Assembly: GCA_004151065.3 (NCBI GenBank)
Contig: NWUY0304174270.1
Span: forward strand, 1-14,835
DNA: 14,835 bases
Origin: Larix sibirica
Lineage: Eukaryota > Streptophyta > Pinopsida > Pinales > Pinaceae
Direction: 5' to 3'
Part shown: positions 1-9,420 of the stretch, one piece after another
How positions within the stretch are numbered: position 1 is the first letter of the stretch
Layout: each line of letters opens with the position of its first letter
Notes under the pieces: model-generated
What the model saw: only the letters and a program-made list of their open reading frames with translations
Told to the model about the DNA's origin: nothing
Database searches by the model: none
Program-made: the position numbers and the translations under genes

Positions 1-513
1 TAAACTTCATATGAAAACCAAAACTTGAAACCGGGTTGGCGATAAGAAAATTTTCACACAACATCCTCTAGCTAAGCTTCCTTCCATCAATAATCCTCTC
101 TTGCAACCATGAGCTAACCAACTCTAGTCTTCTCATCTTTTGCAATTCTTTCAACCTTCCCTCATTGGTGCCTTCATCACTAATTTATTTCTGCAACTGC
201 TCCGTCATCTCCCAAACCACGTGCATATGGTTCATCCACCATTGATTTGTAAAAGCTTACCTCCTCAAAACCCGTTCAACCCTTTCATTAGTCTCTAATT
301 CCCCCCGACCATTATGTTAGATCCTTACATTCTACAACTCCATAGCACCATTCCAGCCACCTTCCCAGTGTAGGGGATTTACTCAACCATGTCAACAAGG
401 TTGAATGGTAAAATCTATTCTTCCACGAAGAATATATTGATCCAAAGAGGGATTTCATGGAGCAGTCTACCTCAAGCACCCTTCTTGAACACGGCTTTTG
501 CTTTGGAAAAAGA
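1..513. other. No gene recognised; AT-rich decayed sequence
   Basis: No frame on either strand stays open for long and I recognise no protein family. The minus strand has short open pieces that continue the coding-like stretch at 514-884, but with many stops and at least one frame change near position 170. It may be the downstream part of the same decayed element. No RNA gene or clear repeat was seen. Confidence 0.4.
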
Positions 514-884
514 CTAACAAGTTCCCATAGAGAATTCTACAATGTACCCTTCCACCATGTTGTCTACCCAAAAATTTATAACACGAGTGGTTTGGCGATC
601 TACACATTGTAATGCAACAATATTAGACACAATCCATTGAATGGTTTTTTTCTACAAAAGCCTATGCTCTAGGACTTCTTTCATTTGATTCAACCACTTG
701 TACAAACAAACTCATAGGAAACTCAACCTAAAAACCTTTGAATTGATCATTCAAGGGCCATCATACAACACAAACTCCTGATACAATTGAGGGTTCCATT
801 CCCACAACTCGACTTCTTGAGCTAAAAGATATTCAGATCTCTTTGCCCAACAATTTTAAGTCACGCATTTATAAATCCTACCAT
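514..884 (-). pseudogene. Stop-interrupted coding-like remnant, unknown product
   Basis: Reading the minus strand from 884 down to 514 gives one continuous frame of about 122 codons with only four internal stops, fewer than AT-rich random sequence should have. The clearest pieces read NCWAKRSEYLLAQEVELWEW and, after the last internal stop, a run of about 45 residues containing IVALQCVDRQTTRVINFW. The peptide is rich in Trp, Glu, Leu and Val. I recognise no domain or catalytic motif. The surroundings suggest a decayed transposon gag or accessory product, or an old gene fragment; neither is demonstrated. The start is arbitrary because no initiator Met is evident, and the frame simply ends at a stop near 514. 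Chance remains a real possibility. Confidence 0.28.
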
Positions 885-2301
885 TACCGTACTAATATCT
901 TCCTTTCAGAAACAATTCTCGACAATGGAACCATTTGTTAGTGTTAAATGGAGACCAGGGTTCTCATGTATTACCAACAAAGGCCCCGCTACAGTGTAGT
1001 GGTATTGGTATTTTCAATCTTCCCAAAGGAAGTTCTCCCCCGAAGCATAGCCAAGAGTTTAAGGATCAATGAAGATACAATAGGACTTCCACAACATCAC
1101 CAACATTAACTTACTAACATACACTTAATATATATGTGTGTGAAATGTAATACTAAACATTACTACTGGAAAAGTAAACCATCACCATATACCAAAGCGT
1201 GCAATACTTTGGACTCATAAATAGATACAAGAAACAACATAACTTCATTTAGTACTTATACCAAACACATACTCAAAGTTTTAAAAGGGCCCCAAATACT
1301 TCTTCATTCATTCATTAAATAGTGTTTACAATAGGGTTCTGCAACATCATCGTGGACATATTCAAATCATGTTTGTAACACAGTTTCACCCAACATCCAT
1401 TAACCAACCATCTAACCAGTGATCCTCACTATAGAACATACCTTCAATCACTAACACTTTTACCCTAGACCCAAAGAACTTTTATACAATGATAGTGGCT
1501 AAAGTTGACCATGTCAATTCAATTACAAAATGGATATGGATGATTGTCAATCCACTATCCATGTCAAATATTAATTATGCTTCTTAACTTGTGGCCATTT
1601 GTAGCCAACTTTTGCCGTGTCCTTTATGCCCTTTTGCATTCCTTACACTAATCACTCTGCTCTATGGTGGTGCATTTTCATCCTTCACTGTTTCGCAACT
1701 TTCCAAAAACGAAGGGGCCAACAAGTCATGACCATTGCTAACCATATACTAAGGCCAAGAATTAAGGCTCATGGCATGCATCGAAAATAGTGGATATATA
1801 AGAAATCAAAAGCAAGACATTCTTTCATTAAAAATGCAGAGGCAAAGTGGTACCTTATCAAAAATGTTCATCACAAGAAAACCTCTTTAGTAGCAATTCT
1901 TTACGGCGATATCCAAATTTTCTTTCTAATGCCAAATACACAACAAAATAGAAATTTTGGAATGAAGTGTATAAATACTAGAAGTTATGGAAAAATCGTC
2001 CCCTCCAATGTATAATCCTAAGCCAGCCTTGGCTCATATTTGTTGTCTATCAAGTTAATCACTGGGCCAATCTCTCAAATTAGTTTGTCTGCTAGTCTTG
2101 TCAAAATGATATGCGGACTAGTTTCTCTTATGTGAAAATTTTCTGTCCAGATGATTTAAGTGTCCTTCATTAATCGAAATATACAAATGGTTATTTTTCA
2201 GGTATTAAGGACTTCTTTGTTGGTATGGCAACAAACCAAGACTACCAAAACAAAATTGAAAAAACTACTCTTCACACGTTCACATGATTAAAGATCTTTA
2301 G
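885..2301. other. No gene recognised; one small hairpin
   Basis: AT-rich sequence with dense stops in all frames. The only structure noted is an imperfect inverted repeat at 1530-1541 and 1550-1562 (arms ATGGATATGGAT and ATCCACTATCCAT, one bulged base), with CCATGTCAA occurring at both 1509 and 1559 around it. Nothing indicates a gene. Confidence 0.5.
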
Positions 2302-2412
2302 GATCAACTTTCCATCCAAAAAATAAGATAGCTAGATGATTAAGATTGTTTTGATGCGATCAACTTTCTATCCAAAAAATAAGATAGCTAAAAGATTAAG
2401 ATTGTTTTGATG
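2302..2412. repeat. 56-bp tandem duplication
   Basis: Copy one is 2302-2357 and copy two 2358-2412. Both begin GATCAACTTTC and end GATTGTTTTGATG. By eye they differ at only a few positions: C/T near the start, the GATGA versus AAAGA stretch, and one extra base at the end of copy one. The low divergence, compared with the decayed sequence around it, points to a relatively recent slippage or unequal-exchange event. No coding frame is created. Confidence 0.9.
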
Positions 2413-3923
2413 AAATAAAAAATCGGGAAAAAAAGAACGAGTGCATTTGACTTATAAATAAATTACAGTATATGTCACAATTCAATGACAAAACTTCCAA
2501 GAAAAGCTCATAAACAATTTTCAAATAAGATAGTAACATTTTTCCTTTAAAAAGTTATATAGGGCAATTTTTTCTAATGAGATAAAACAGTAAAAATATG
2601 TTTCCAAATATGCAATAGTACCTTGATATAAAACTACTAGAATATAAACAATACAAAGTTAGCAGATTGGGTGTGGCGAGAGTCTTCATACTTCAACCTC
2701 TTTGATAGTACAACAGATTTAATTAGAAGTCAGTTACAGCATGGCTACAATTTTTTTGTAAAAGCTCTAATTATGTGCACTATTGTAAATCTTCTTGCAC
2801 TGGATTCTGAGATATTGTTGATATGCCATGGCGTTTGAAGAATTCCCGAAATCCATAGGGACTTAGATCATAATTGAACTGCAAGCCACATTAAGAAAAA
2901 ATCCTTTAGAAAAGTACCTTCCCATATGCATGGTTCTAGTTTCCATCATTCCAATCCCACTGGTTTTGTCACCGATTTTGGCTTTGAAACAATCCTAAGA
3001 ATGATGGATGCAAAACTAATTTTCAGATGCTTTAATTATTAGCTTGTAGGTTGGATATCCTGATAAGAGATGAATCAATGACTATTAATAAATAGCTTAA
3101 AACTAAACTAAAAGCAAAATTATTTTTATTTTCAAAGCAACGGTTGAATAAGGGAGTTTGAACACCCTTAATTTAACTGAACTAAGAAAAAATCGGCATG
3201 CTATTTATTTCAAATGCCTTACCCTTGTTGACTGAATGGACACATCAAGAAACATTAAAATATGCTATTTTATGTAGATAGACATCAACATCAAAAGAAG
3301 ATTAAGCCCACGAAAATTTTAAGTTAGAATTAAAAGGATTCAACGAGTTCATCAAGTACAATGATGGAAAGAGAAAGCCATCTTTCTTTTGACAAATACA
3401 AAAAGACACAAATTACACATGCATCAAGTTCAACTACCATAAAGGAAGCAATGGTAAAATGCAACAACAAACCACAAGATACTGTCTTAACTCACGAAGT
3501 TCTGAAAGATCTTATACCAATAAATTGAGCAACTCAATTCAGCTGCCAAATACTAGATCCCTATGCTAGCATACAGAAACAAATCTAATGACCAAGTATT
3601 TAATATTTTCCAAGACCAAAGTTGGCAGAGTAAGAGTAACTTAGTAAGCAGTGCAAAAACTCAGGAAACGTTCAGGAATTGAATAAGGAAATTAAAAAAG
3701 AAGAAAATACACTAAATTTCAGAATAGGTCATATTTTTAATTAATATGAAACTTTACGATATCCATATATTGCAAAATTTGAATAATAACTTGTTTCAAA
3801 GTAAATAGATGATACTGCAGACTGCAAAACACCATGGATTCTGGACAATTGACTGGTTTGTCGGTTGTCTGTTATGAAGTTGGACCAGAAAAACAAGCAA
3901 AAGGTACGTTTTTTTGTAAGCTT
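2413..3923. other. No gene recognised; AT-rich
   Basis: Strongly AT-rich sequence with homopolymer A and T runs and many stops in every frame. The two overlapping frames near 3741-4037 on opposite strands, under 70 codons each, resemble no family I know and look like chance. No transposon end, tRNA or other RNA gene was recognised. Confidence 0.5.
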
Positions 3924-3965
3924 TTGTCTGTGTGTTTTATAGACAGACAACTGAGTCTGACTCAG
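3924..3965. repeat. Two adjacent perfect small inverted repeats
   Basis: The first hairpin has 8-bp arms TTGTCTGT (3924-3931) and ACAGACAA (3943-3950) around an 11-base loop. Immediately after it, CTGAGTCTGACTCAG (3951-3965) is a perfect 7-bp-arm palindrome around a single T. They sit at the left edge of the GAGTC-rich block, so they may mark an element boundary. Back-to-back hairpins also occur near some Helitron ends, but no diagnostic CTRR end or insertion site was seen. Confidence 0.6.
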
Positions 3966-4105
3966 GAGACCTTCAGGTCAAACTCGCCAAGTCAATCGGA
4001 ATTGCATTTGACTTGCAAGTCTGGGTCATACTTGTGAGTCAAAATCAAACTCCGAGGAGCTGATTCAACTCAGTTTTCTCAAAGTCAAATCAAGGAGTTG
4101 ACAAA
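3951..4105. repeat. Left GAGTC/GACTC-rich tract
   Basis: This stretch repeats GAGTC, GACTC and relaxed forms such as AAGTC, GGTCAAACTC and GAGTCAAAATC at short intervals. A second, more regular tract of the same words lies at 4785-4945, across a GC-rich core. Short motif arrays at both sides of a core are typical subterminal repeats of CACTA, hAT or Mutator-type non-autonomous transposons. Left and right match best in inverted orientation, but the match is loose and I found no terminal repeat or target duplication. The transposon reading is inference. Confidence 0.4.
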
Positions 4106-4170
4106 GCTCAGATGAGACTGATAACACTAGCCAGATCTAAAGGAGATTACAAAACACACATTATTATCAA

Positions 4171-4221
4171 TATTAACACCAACTTTGGCAACATGTCCGT
4201 TATTAATCCCAACTTTGACAA
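4171..4221. repeat. 21-bp direct repeat, period 30
   Basis: TATTAACACCAACTTTGGCAA (4171-4191) recurs as a close variant at 4201-4221 with three differences. It lies inside a 94-codon plus-strand frame (4112-4396) that I do not recognise and consider fortuitous. Confidence 0.6.
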
Positions 4222-4449
4222 ATATGGTATTTATAGTTCTAAAAATCATTTTTTTTCGGATGTAACCATCTCATTCTCTAAAAACAGATATCATGAAAAT
4301 AGTCCCATTCAAATAGTACATCAAAGACTTGCATACAACTGCAAGCACTTCAGTCAATTAGAAAGGAATTCTAAGGCCACCTATAAACTCTGGTAGACAA
4401 CTTCATCAAGAAAATTACAATAGTTAATTAAATAGAAGGCTTTTGAGAG

Positions 4450-4690
4450 TAGAGCCCGCGGCCCCGCACACAGGTGACAGACGTGGAGCGGCAGAGCCCT
4501 AGACGCTTGCCTGAGCCCGCGTCGAAGTCTACAAGCCCGCGTCGTGTGCCCGTGACGCGTCGAAGACTGCAAGCCCTCGTCGTATGCCCGATGTTTCCCA
4601 GAGACCGGCGTCGTGTGCTCCTGCTGTGGACTCTGGGAGATGTGCTCCGCGTCGACGTTGCCCGAGAACAGATGGAGGAAGCAGGAAAAG
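4450..4690. other. GC- and CpG-rich island in AT-rich DNA
   Basis: Composition changes abruptly here: dense CG dinucleotides and blocks such as GCCCGCGGCCCCGC replace the AT-rich background. Frames of roughly 90 codons are open on both strands (plus 4474-4752, minus 4529-4804), as expected when GC content removes stops. Their Arg-rich peptides match no family I know. On the minus strand a pyrimidine-rich run (about 4690-4750) lies just upstream, as in plant 5' UTRs. The island could therefore be a first exon or promoter fragment, or a gene piece captured by a transposon whose motif tracts flank it. CpG survival suggests it was unmethylated or arrived recently. Confidence 0.55.
4519..4590. repeat. 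38-bp imperfect tandem repeat in the GC island
   Basis: The 34-base segments 4519-4552 and 4557-4590 align with four mismatches and no gap. Both start GCGTCGAAG and end TGCCCG. A partial third relative, GGCGTCGTGTGC, lies at 4607-4618. The repeat explains much of the apparent coding-like Arg-rich pattern of the island. Confidence 0.8.
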
Positions 4691-4784
4691 ACAGGGAGAG
4701 AAAGGAGCCTGAGAATGAATGGAAAAAAAGGAAGAAAAGGGCACGATTTTAATGCTTTCGAGCAGCCGACAAGTGGACAGCAAT

Positions 4785-4945
4785 TCTAACTCGTCGATCC
4801 GCACTGATCCGAGCCGAGTTTTTACCGAGTCCCGAGCTTAAATTGCCCAGATCTGAGTTTGACTCGCGCCGTGCTGACTCGACTCGTTTGGCACCCGATC
4901 CGAGTCAAACTCGGAATACACGCAAGTTGACTCGCGATTCCTGAT
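4785..4945. repeat. Right GAGTC/GACTC-rich tract with perfect palindrome
   Basis: Words such as GAGTTTGACTCG, TGACTCGACTCG and CCGAGTCAAACTCGG follow each other closely. CCGAGTCAAACTCGG (4900-4914) is a perfect inverted repeat with 6-bp arms. This is the partner of the looser tract at 3951-4105, on the opposite side of the GC island. It may be a subterminal motif array of a non-autonomous DNA transposon. The right end overlaps the start of the 150-bp tandem duplication. Confidence 0.5.
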
Positions 4946-5179
4946 TCCACATTGCTCATATTACCTTGACTTGTTTAGAATATCATCTTCCCCAGTGCAT
5001 TACCTTCAAACAGTTCTTGTCGCATCTCTAATCATCTTCCCCAGTGCATTACCTTCAAACTCGGAATACACGCGAGTTGACTCGCGATCCCTGATTCCAC
5101 ATTGCTCATATTACCTTGACTTGTTTAGAATATCATCTTCCCCAGTGCATTACCTTCAAACAGTTCTTGTTGCATCTCT
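4905..5179. repeat. 150-bp tandem duplication with nested 30-bp copy
   Basis: 4905-5029 is repeated at 5055-5179 with about three substitutions, a period of 150 bp. Between them, 5031-5060 is an extra copy of a 30-base segment starting ATCATCTTCC that also occurs at 4982-5011 and 5132-5161. At the return junction the six bases TCAAAC (5055-5060) belong to both the end of the 30-base copy and the start of the 150-bp unit, giving microhomology. A two-step backward template switch explains this arrangement. The 80-codon plus-strand frame at 4971-5213 only spans the repeats. Confidence 0.92.
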
Positions 5180-6804
5180 CAATCTCTTTTTCTGCCTAAA
5201 AAATATGAGCTAAAAGAACGCTTCCATATAGTATTTGTATGAAATTATTGTCATAATCATACCAAATTTCTTGGGTTAAAGCAATGCCCAAAAGCAACTG
5301 AATGAGTGGCATGTAAACCATGGAATCTTGAGGCAAATGCAAAGAAATATGAAAATCAGTGGATCTCAAGACCAATGGAAATAGGAAAATGTTATACCAT
5401 AACAATTTTACCAACCAAGATATAAATCACAAAGCATACTTGATATGGACGATAAAAGGAAAGATCAGTCTAACCATCTGAAACGGAGAGCGTAGATGAC
5501 AAACATCAAGACAATAAAGCAAGCAAAGATGGTCAAGCACAATGGTGCAGACTCTCAACGAAAATGCCCAAGTATGCCAAATGAGTTGGACTACCGAGGC
5601 ACCCTTAAAACCATGAAGTTTGATTGATGAATATTGAGCAAGGATCCAGGGCATTTCATCAAGAGTCCTAATGAGCATTTACCTGACAGTAAATCCAATT
5701 GGAAGGAATCTTACGAAGAATAGAAAGAATAATGCACATTTACAAAAAAAGAATTACGAACAATAATGCACAGTCATGAGGAATCTGAACCAAAGTGAGT
5801 TGTCAAGACTCAAGTTCCCCTAAGAAGATCTCCCCCACACAAAATAAGTTTCATTTGTGAACGAGGGTGAAACACATCAAGCAGTCAGGCGATGCAATGA
5901 GTCATGATGGGGTTTATGCAGGTTCTATGGGATTGGTAGTATTAAGCTTATTAAATGAATGAACTGCATGTAATTGCTTTCTTTTTTTTACCAAAAGATA
6001 ACCAGAGTCAGCTTTAGCTTGTGTAATTGATCAATCCTAGTCAGGTGTACAAAGTCTTGTCAACGGTAGGATGTCTGTTGGCTGATCCTAATTACAGGAT
6101 AATTGTTAGGAGGATTATGGTTGGCCGTGGGTGATTCCATCGTGAAAAAGAACAAGGAAGACTGGTGATGACTATATGAAATGGCCAATTGTTTGGGCGC
6201 TGATGGTCAAACATCCTCGTATAAATCACGATCATCAACTAGCTTTGCCATATGTACATGTATGTCTTATTCATGTAATGACATCTTATTATGTTCCCTT
6301 TCGAGTTTTGAGGCGATCACCTTCTATACATGCTGCCAGAAGAAGAAAAGCTACTTCAATTATTGTTTCTTATCTAATTGTGCAGTCATGTGGTTCTGTA
6401 GAGTTTTACATGCTTGTAATTTCCTTCCATCTATCCCTTCTGTGCTTTCAATGAAATTCTAGATTGAATAACTAAGTGTGCATTTGAAACTACAATATCT
6501 AGTGTCATTTCTTGTCTAGAGGATATGCAGGGCTTCCCATTCATGATTGGCAACAGCAATACAGAAAAGAATATCGAAGGAGTGTCAATAAAGATGTTTC
6601 TCTTGACTGTAGTGTAGGGTGTGAAGCTGGTATAAGTCACGACTCATTAGCGATGACTGTCAAGTGCTATGTTGATCTAGGATAATGCTATGTAAATTTT
6701 AAATGATGAATTATCTTAATGTGGTCCACACTGATACTTTGATTGCCACAAACTCACTTATGGCCAAACTACTCATGTTAAATTGTCAATAATTTATGAC
6801 CAGC
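5180..6804. other. No gene recognised
   Basis: Six-frame reading gives only short frames (70-93 codons) with no recognisable domain. Two overlapping plus-strand frames at 6176-6462 are both open, the longer one Cys- and Ser-rich, but neither has family motifs. Overlapping frames like these are usual by chance. No convincing transposon terminus, RNA gene or tandem repeat was seen. The stretch could be intronic or intergenic. Confidence 0.45.
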
Positions 6805-6840
6805 TCTCAAGGTCAAAGGGGGCTTCCCTAGGGTTAATTA
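6805..6840 (+). mobile_element. Possible diverged end of the 7614-7911 element family
   Basis: GGTCAAAGGGGG (6811-6822) followed by GGGTTAA (6831-6837) reproduces the order and spacing of the left end of the 7614 element (7620-7631 and 7641-7647), one base shorter. The outer TGTTAT is not conserved (TCTCAA here). No matching right end was located, so this may be a truncated copy or coincidence. Confidence 0.35.
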
Positions 6841-7140
6841 GGTGGTGTTCTATTAAAGAGAGGGATTGATTACAACTTAGTTTGATGTGTGAGTGTAAAC
6901 CAAAGTTAAAATGCCAAGTAAATCAAACACTTGAATGGAAATACTCAAAGGATCATAATATGTCAACTTGAACAATGGATCAACTTGAACAGTAGAAGCC
7001 CATGAACATTAAAGATCATCAATTCTAGAAATGTAAAGATATTGCAAAAAAGGTAAACTCACAATGAATTGGCAATTATGTGGTAAGGAGTGGGTTTATT
7101 TGCTATAGAATAGAAAGTATCCAAAACTGAAAATACATGA
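6841..7140. other. Possible outer extension of the left repeat arm; no gene
   Basis: No coding frame. A few short words here (for example around 6880-6920 and 7065-7090) can be lined up loosely with the reverse complement of 11430-11600, so the inverted homology may reach further out than 7141. The match is too weak to set a boundary by eye. Confidence 0.3.
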
Positions 7141-9187
7141 AGCAAGTAAAATGAAGTTGCACAAGCAATTTCCAGAATTTAGTGAATCTCTTAGCCAATG
7201 TAGATGTGTTTACTGAAACAATTGCTTATTAAGGATGAATGCTGTTATACAAATAAGCAAAATAACTCGGAAATTTTCAGAATTCATTGTGAAGTAAAGA
7301 GCAGAAAAATAAATCTGGAAATTAAAACATGCTAGTTGCCCACAGAAAATTCCAGAAAATTAAGTAATATATGCAAATGTGAATCTCCCGAATTATTTAG
7401 AACTAATTATGAGCACATTAACCACTAATCAGACTAAAAGCATAAGTAAATAGCCCATATTTTTATATGTGATTATTTTAGCATGAAACCCTAATTTAAA
7501 ACCTGAATTTATGAAATACCTAGGGCTGAATTATTTATGTTTGTTTGCTGTTAGAAAACATGGGTAAAATAGAAAAAAAACAAGAGAAATCAAGCCTAAA
7601 AATGAAGATTAACTGTTATGGTCAAAGGGGGGCATATATGGGGTTAAATGTATATGAGATGACCCAAGATAGATATTAGAGGTGAGTTACACAATAAGTC
7701 CTTAAAGAATAGAAGAACCTCCTCCAAATACCCCAAGACATTCATACATATAATTGACATGTTCCTCAACAATGACTACATTATCTATATATAATTACCT
7801 ATTCACTCATTGCACATGAGGCCCCTTCATTAGGTCGACCAATATTACATATACATTTACTTGATTAAATATATATTTAACCCCATATATACCCCCCCTT
7901 GGGCCATAACATTAAGCATGAGAAAATACCTTGGTTGATGGAATTTGAAACTTGAAAATTATGGCAACCTTAAAGAAACCTAGATTTCCCTTTAAAAAAA
8001 TAAAAATAAAAGGTTTTGAAGTTTTGATGGTTATGAGATGAAGTGGTAGACTAGTGGTTTTGACCCTCGGGCAAATGGAGTCTTAGAAATAGTTCTCCTT
8101 GGGCCTTGTTTGAGATTACTTAAAGCTGCAACACCTATAAAACATGACAATTCCCCTCCAAGCCTTTGGGATTTCATGCAAATCCTTCCAACGAATGGTT
8201 ACCCTACAAGCATACACCTTCAATAACTAGATCTTAGCGTACAGCTTAGCATATGCATACTTGGACTTGCAAGACTCTTAAAGATGACAATCACAAACAA
8301 GCTACAAGACTAAAGCATATAATAAGTAAAGAGATTTTCCCCACTTAATTTCAATGGAGCAATTTTACCCTTCTATGGACTAGATCGAGAAATTTGACAA
8401 TGGAAAAACATACATGTCACCTCAAGAATAGCTAACCAAGAATGCCTCACATGTGAGAAATATCCCCAAAGAAAACCAAGAGCCTTTGATGCAAGATATA
8501 GCTTTATTCTCCAATCAACAAAACAAGATACAAATGAGAGGGGAGCCTCTTACATAAGCTATACGCTCAACAACCCTCCAAATCCTATAGACATGGTAAA
8601 AAAATCATAAACAATGAGGTAGTTAGAGTAACAACTCAGAATTCCTAACCAAAATCCCATGACAAGGGGGGCACACCTCATAGTCAAATACATGAAAATG
8701 ACACAAAATAGCCCAAGAAGGGGAAGCGCTCCACACACATGGTCCAAATGATAACTAAACACAATAATATGCTCCAAGTTCGAACAACCTAGAGCGCTTA
8801 ACTAAACAAGCCACACATGTGGTCAAAATGTGATCTCCAAGGTGACGTCTAGCTCCAATGATCCAAAGGCAAGTGGAAAATGCCTCCAAAAGAGGAGTGC
8901 TCTCCGAGAATGAGGCATCAAATGGTAGCAAGGGTCCATGCTAGATTCAAACACCAAAATGCTCCAACCAAAATGCAAGGAAACTCCTCTAAATGCTCAC
9001 ACATGTGGTATGACCCTCCAAAAATATACTCTAAGGTCCTCAAGAAGGGTTTAGATCATGTGTCAATGGTCCAAAGTGATGAAAATCGATCCAAATGTGA
9101 GAGGGAATGATCCAAATGTGTGTCAAGTCCTCCCACATGCCAAGGAAAGAGGATCTCCATCATCTAGGAAGGGGGCGGCCCTATCCT
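7141..9187 (-). repeat. Left arm of a large inverted repeat
   Basis: The reverse complement of this arm aligns with 9421-11430. Exact anchors, left then right: 7154-7162 with 11409-11417; 7479-7492 with 10820-10833; 8095-8111 with 10501-10517 (17 bases); 8209-8224 with 10393-10408 (16 bases); 8839-8849 with 9716-9726; 9154-9163 with 9444-9453. Between anchors the arms differ by many substitutions and indels, so they are old. The repeated CCAAATG/CTCCAAA words of 8640-9130 recur in the right arm. The arm lacks about 260 bp present opposite, near 7200-7330, and carries a 298-bp insertion. Its 72- and 76-codon frames (8559-8777, 8880-9110) are not conserved as protein. The strand given follows the right arm taken as plus. 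Confidence 0.88.
7614..7911. mobile_element. 298-bp inserted element: MITE or solo LTR
   Basis: The left end TGTTATGGTCAAAGGGGGG and the reverse complement of the right end TGTTATGGCCCAAGGGGGG begin terminal inverted repeats of 36-37 bp, differing by about four changes and one indel. Flanks are TTAAC (7609-7613) and TTAAG (7912-7916), a 5-bp target duplication with one later change. The opposite arm has the unfilled site, confirming a real insertion. TG...CA ends with 5-bp duplications are the rule for LTR elements, suggesting a solo LTR or terminal-repeat-in-miniature element. Inverted repeats this long are instead typical of MITEs. No coding capacity and no adjoining primer-binding site were seen. 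Confidence 0.8.
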
Positions 9188-9420
9188 AAAGACCCTAAGT
9201 GCTAAGGTAAACCTCCAAATGAGTATATCATATGTGAATATGTATTATTTTCATGTTTGATAACATTGCCTAAGTTAAATGATGGATTAATCTTTAGCAC
9301 TAGAGTGATTTATCTTACACACATGCTATGACACTTGATGTGGTATGTTTGATTACTATTAAGAACTCTACTATGGAACACTACACTTGTTGAGGGTTCA
9401 CATGATTAATCCTAGCATTT
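9188..9420. other. Spacer of the large inverted repeat
   Basis: About 233 bp of AT-rich sequence with no homology between its two halves beyond short words (AGTGCTAA near 9198 and TTAGCACT near 9294, off the symmetry axis). The calculated axis of the arms falls near 9304, its middle. It contains no gene. It is either the loop of a fold-back repeat or the host sequence between two head-to-head insertions. Confidence 0.6.

Noticed and set aside
3924-3965. Helitron terminus
   Set aside because: Hairpins are present, but no CTRR end, TC start or AT target context could be tied to them.
4474-4804. Arg-rich frames on both strands of the GC island as real small proteins
   Set aside because: High GC removes stops on both strands, and a 38-bp non-triplet tandem repeat generates the pattern. 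No family motif was seen.
6176-6462. Two overlapping 92-93 codon plus-strand frames
   Set aside because: Neither contains a recognisable domain, the Cys/Ser-rich composition follows from TG- and CT-rich DNA, and overlapping open frames of this size are expected by chance in 15 kb.
7620-7900. CRISPR-like or satellite interpretation of repeated G/C runs
   Set aside because: The two runs are a single inverted pair at the ends of one inserted element, with no spacer array.
8559-9110. 72- and 76-codon frames in the left repeat arm
   Set aside because: The homologous right-arm sequence does not keep the frames, so they are shadows of the repeat.
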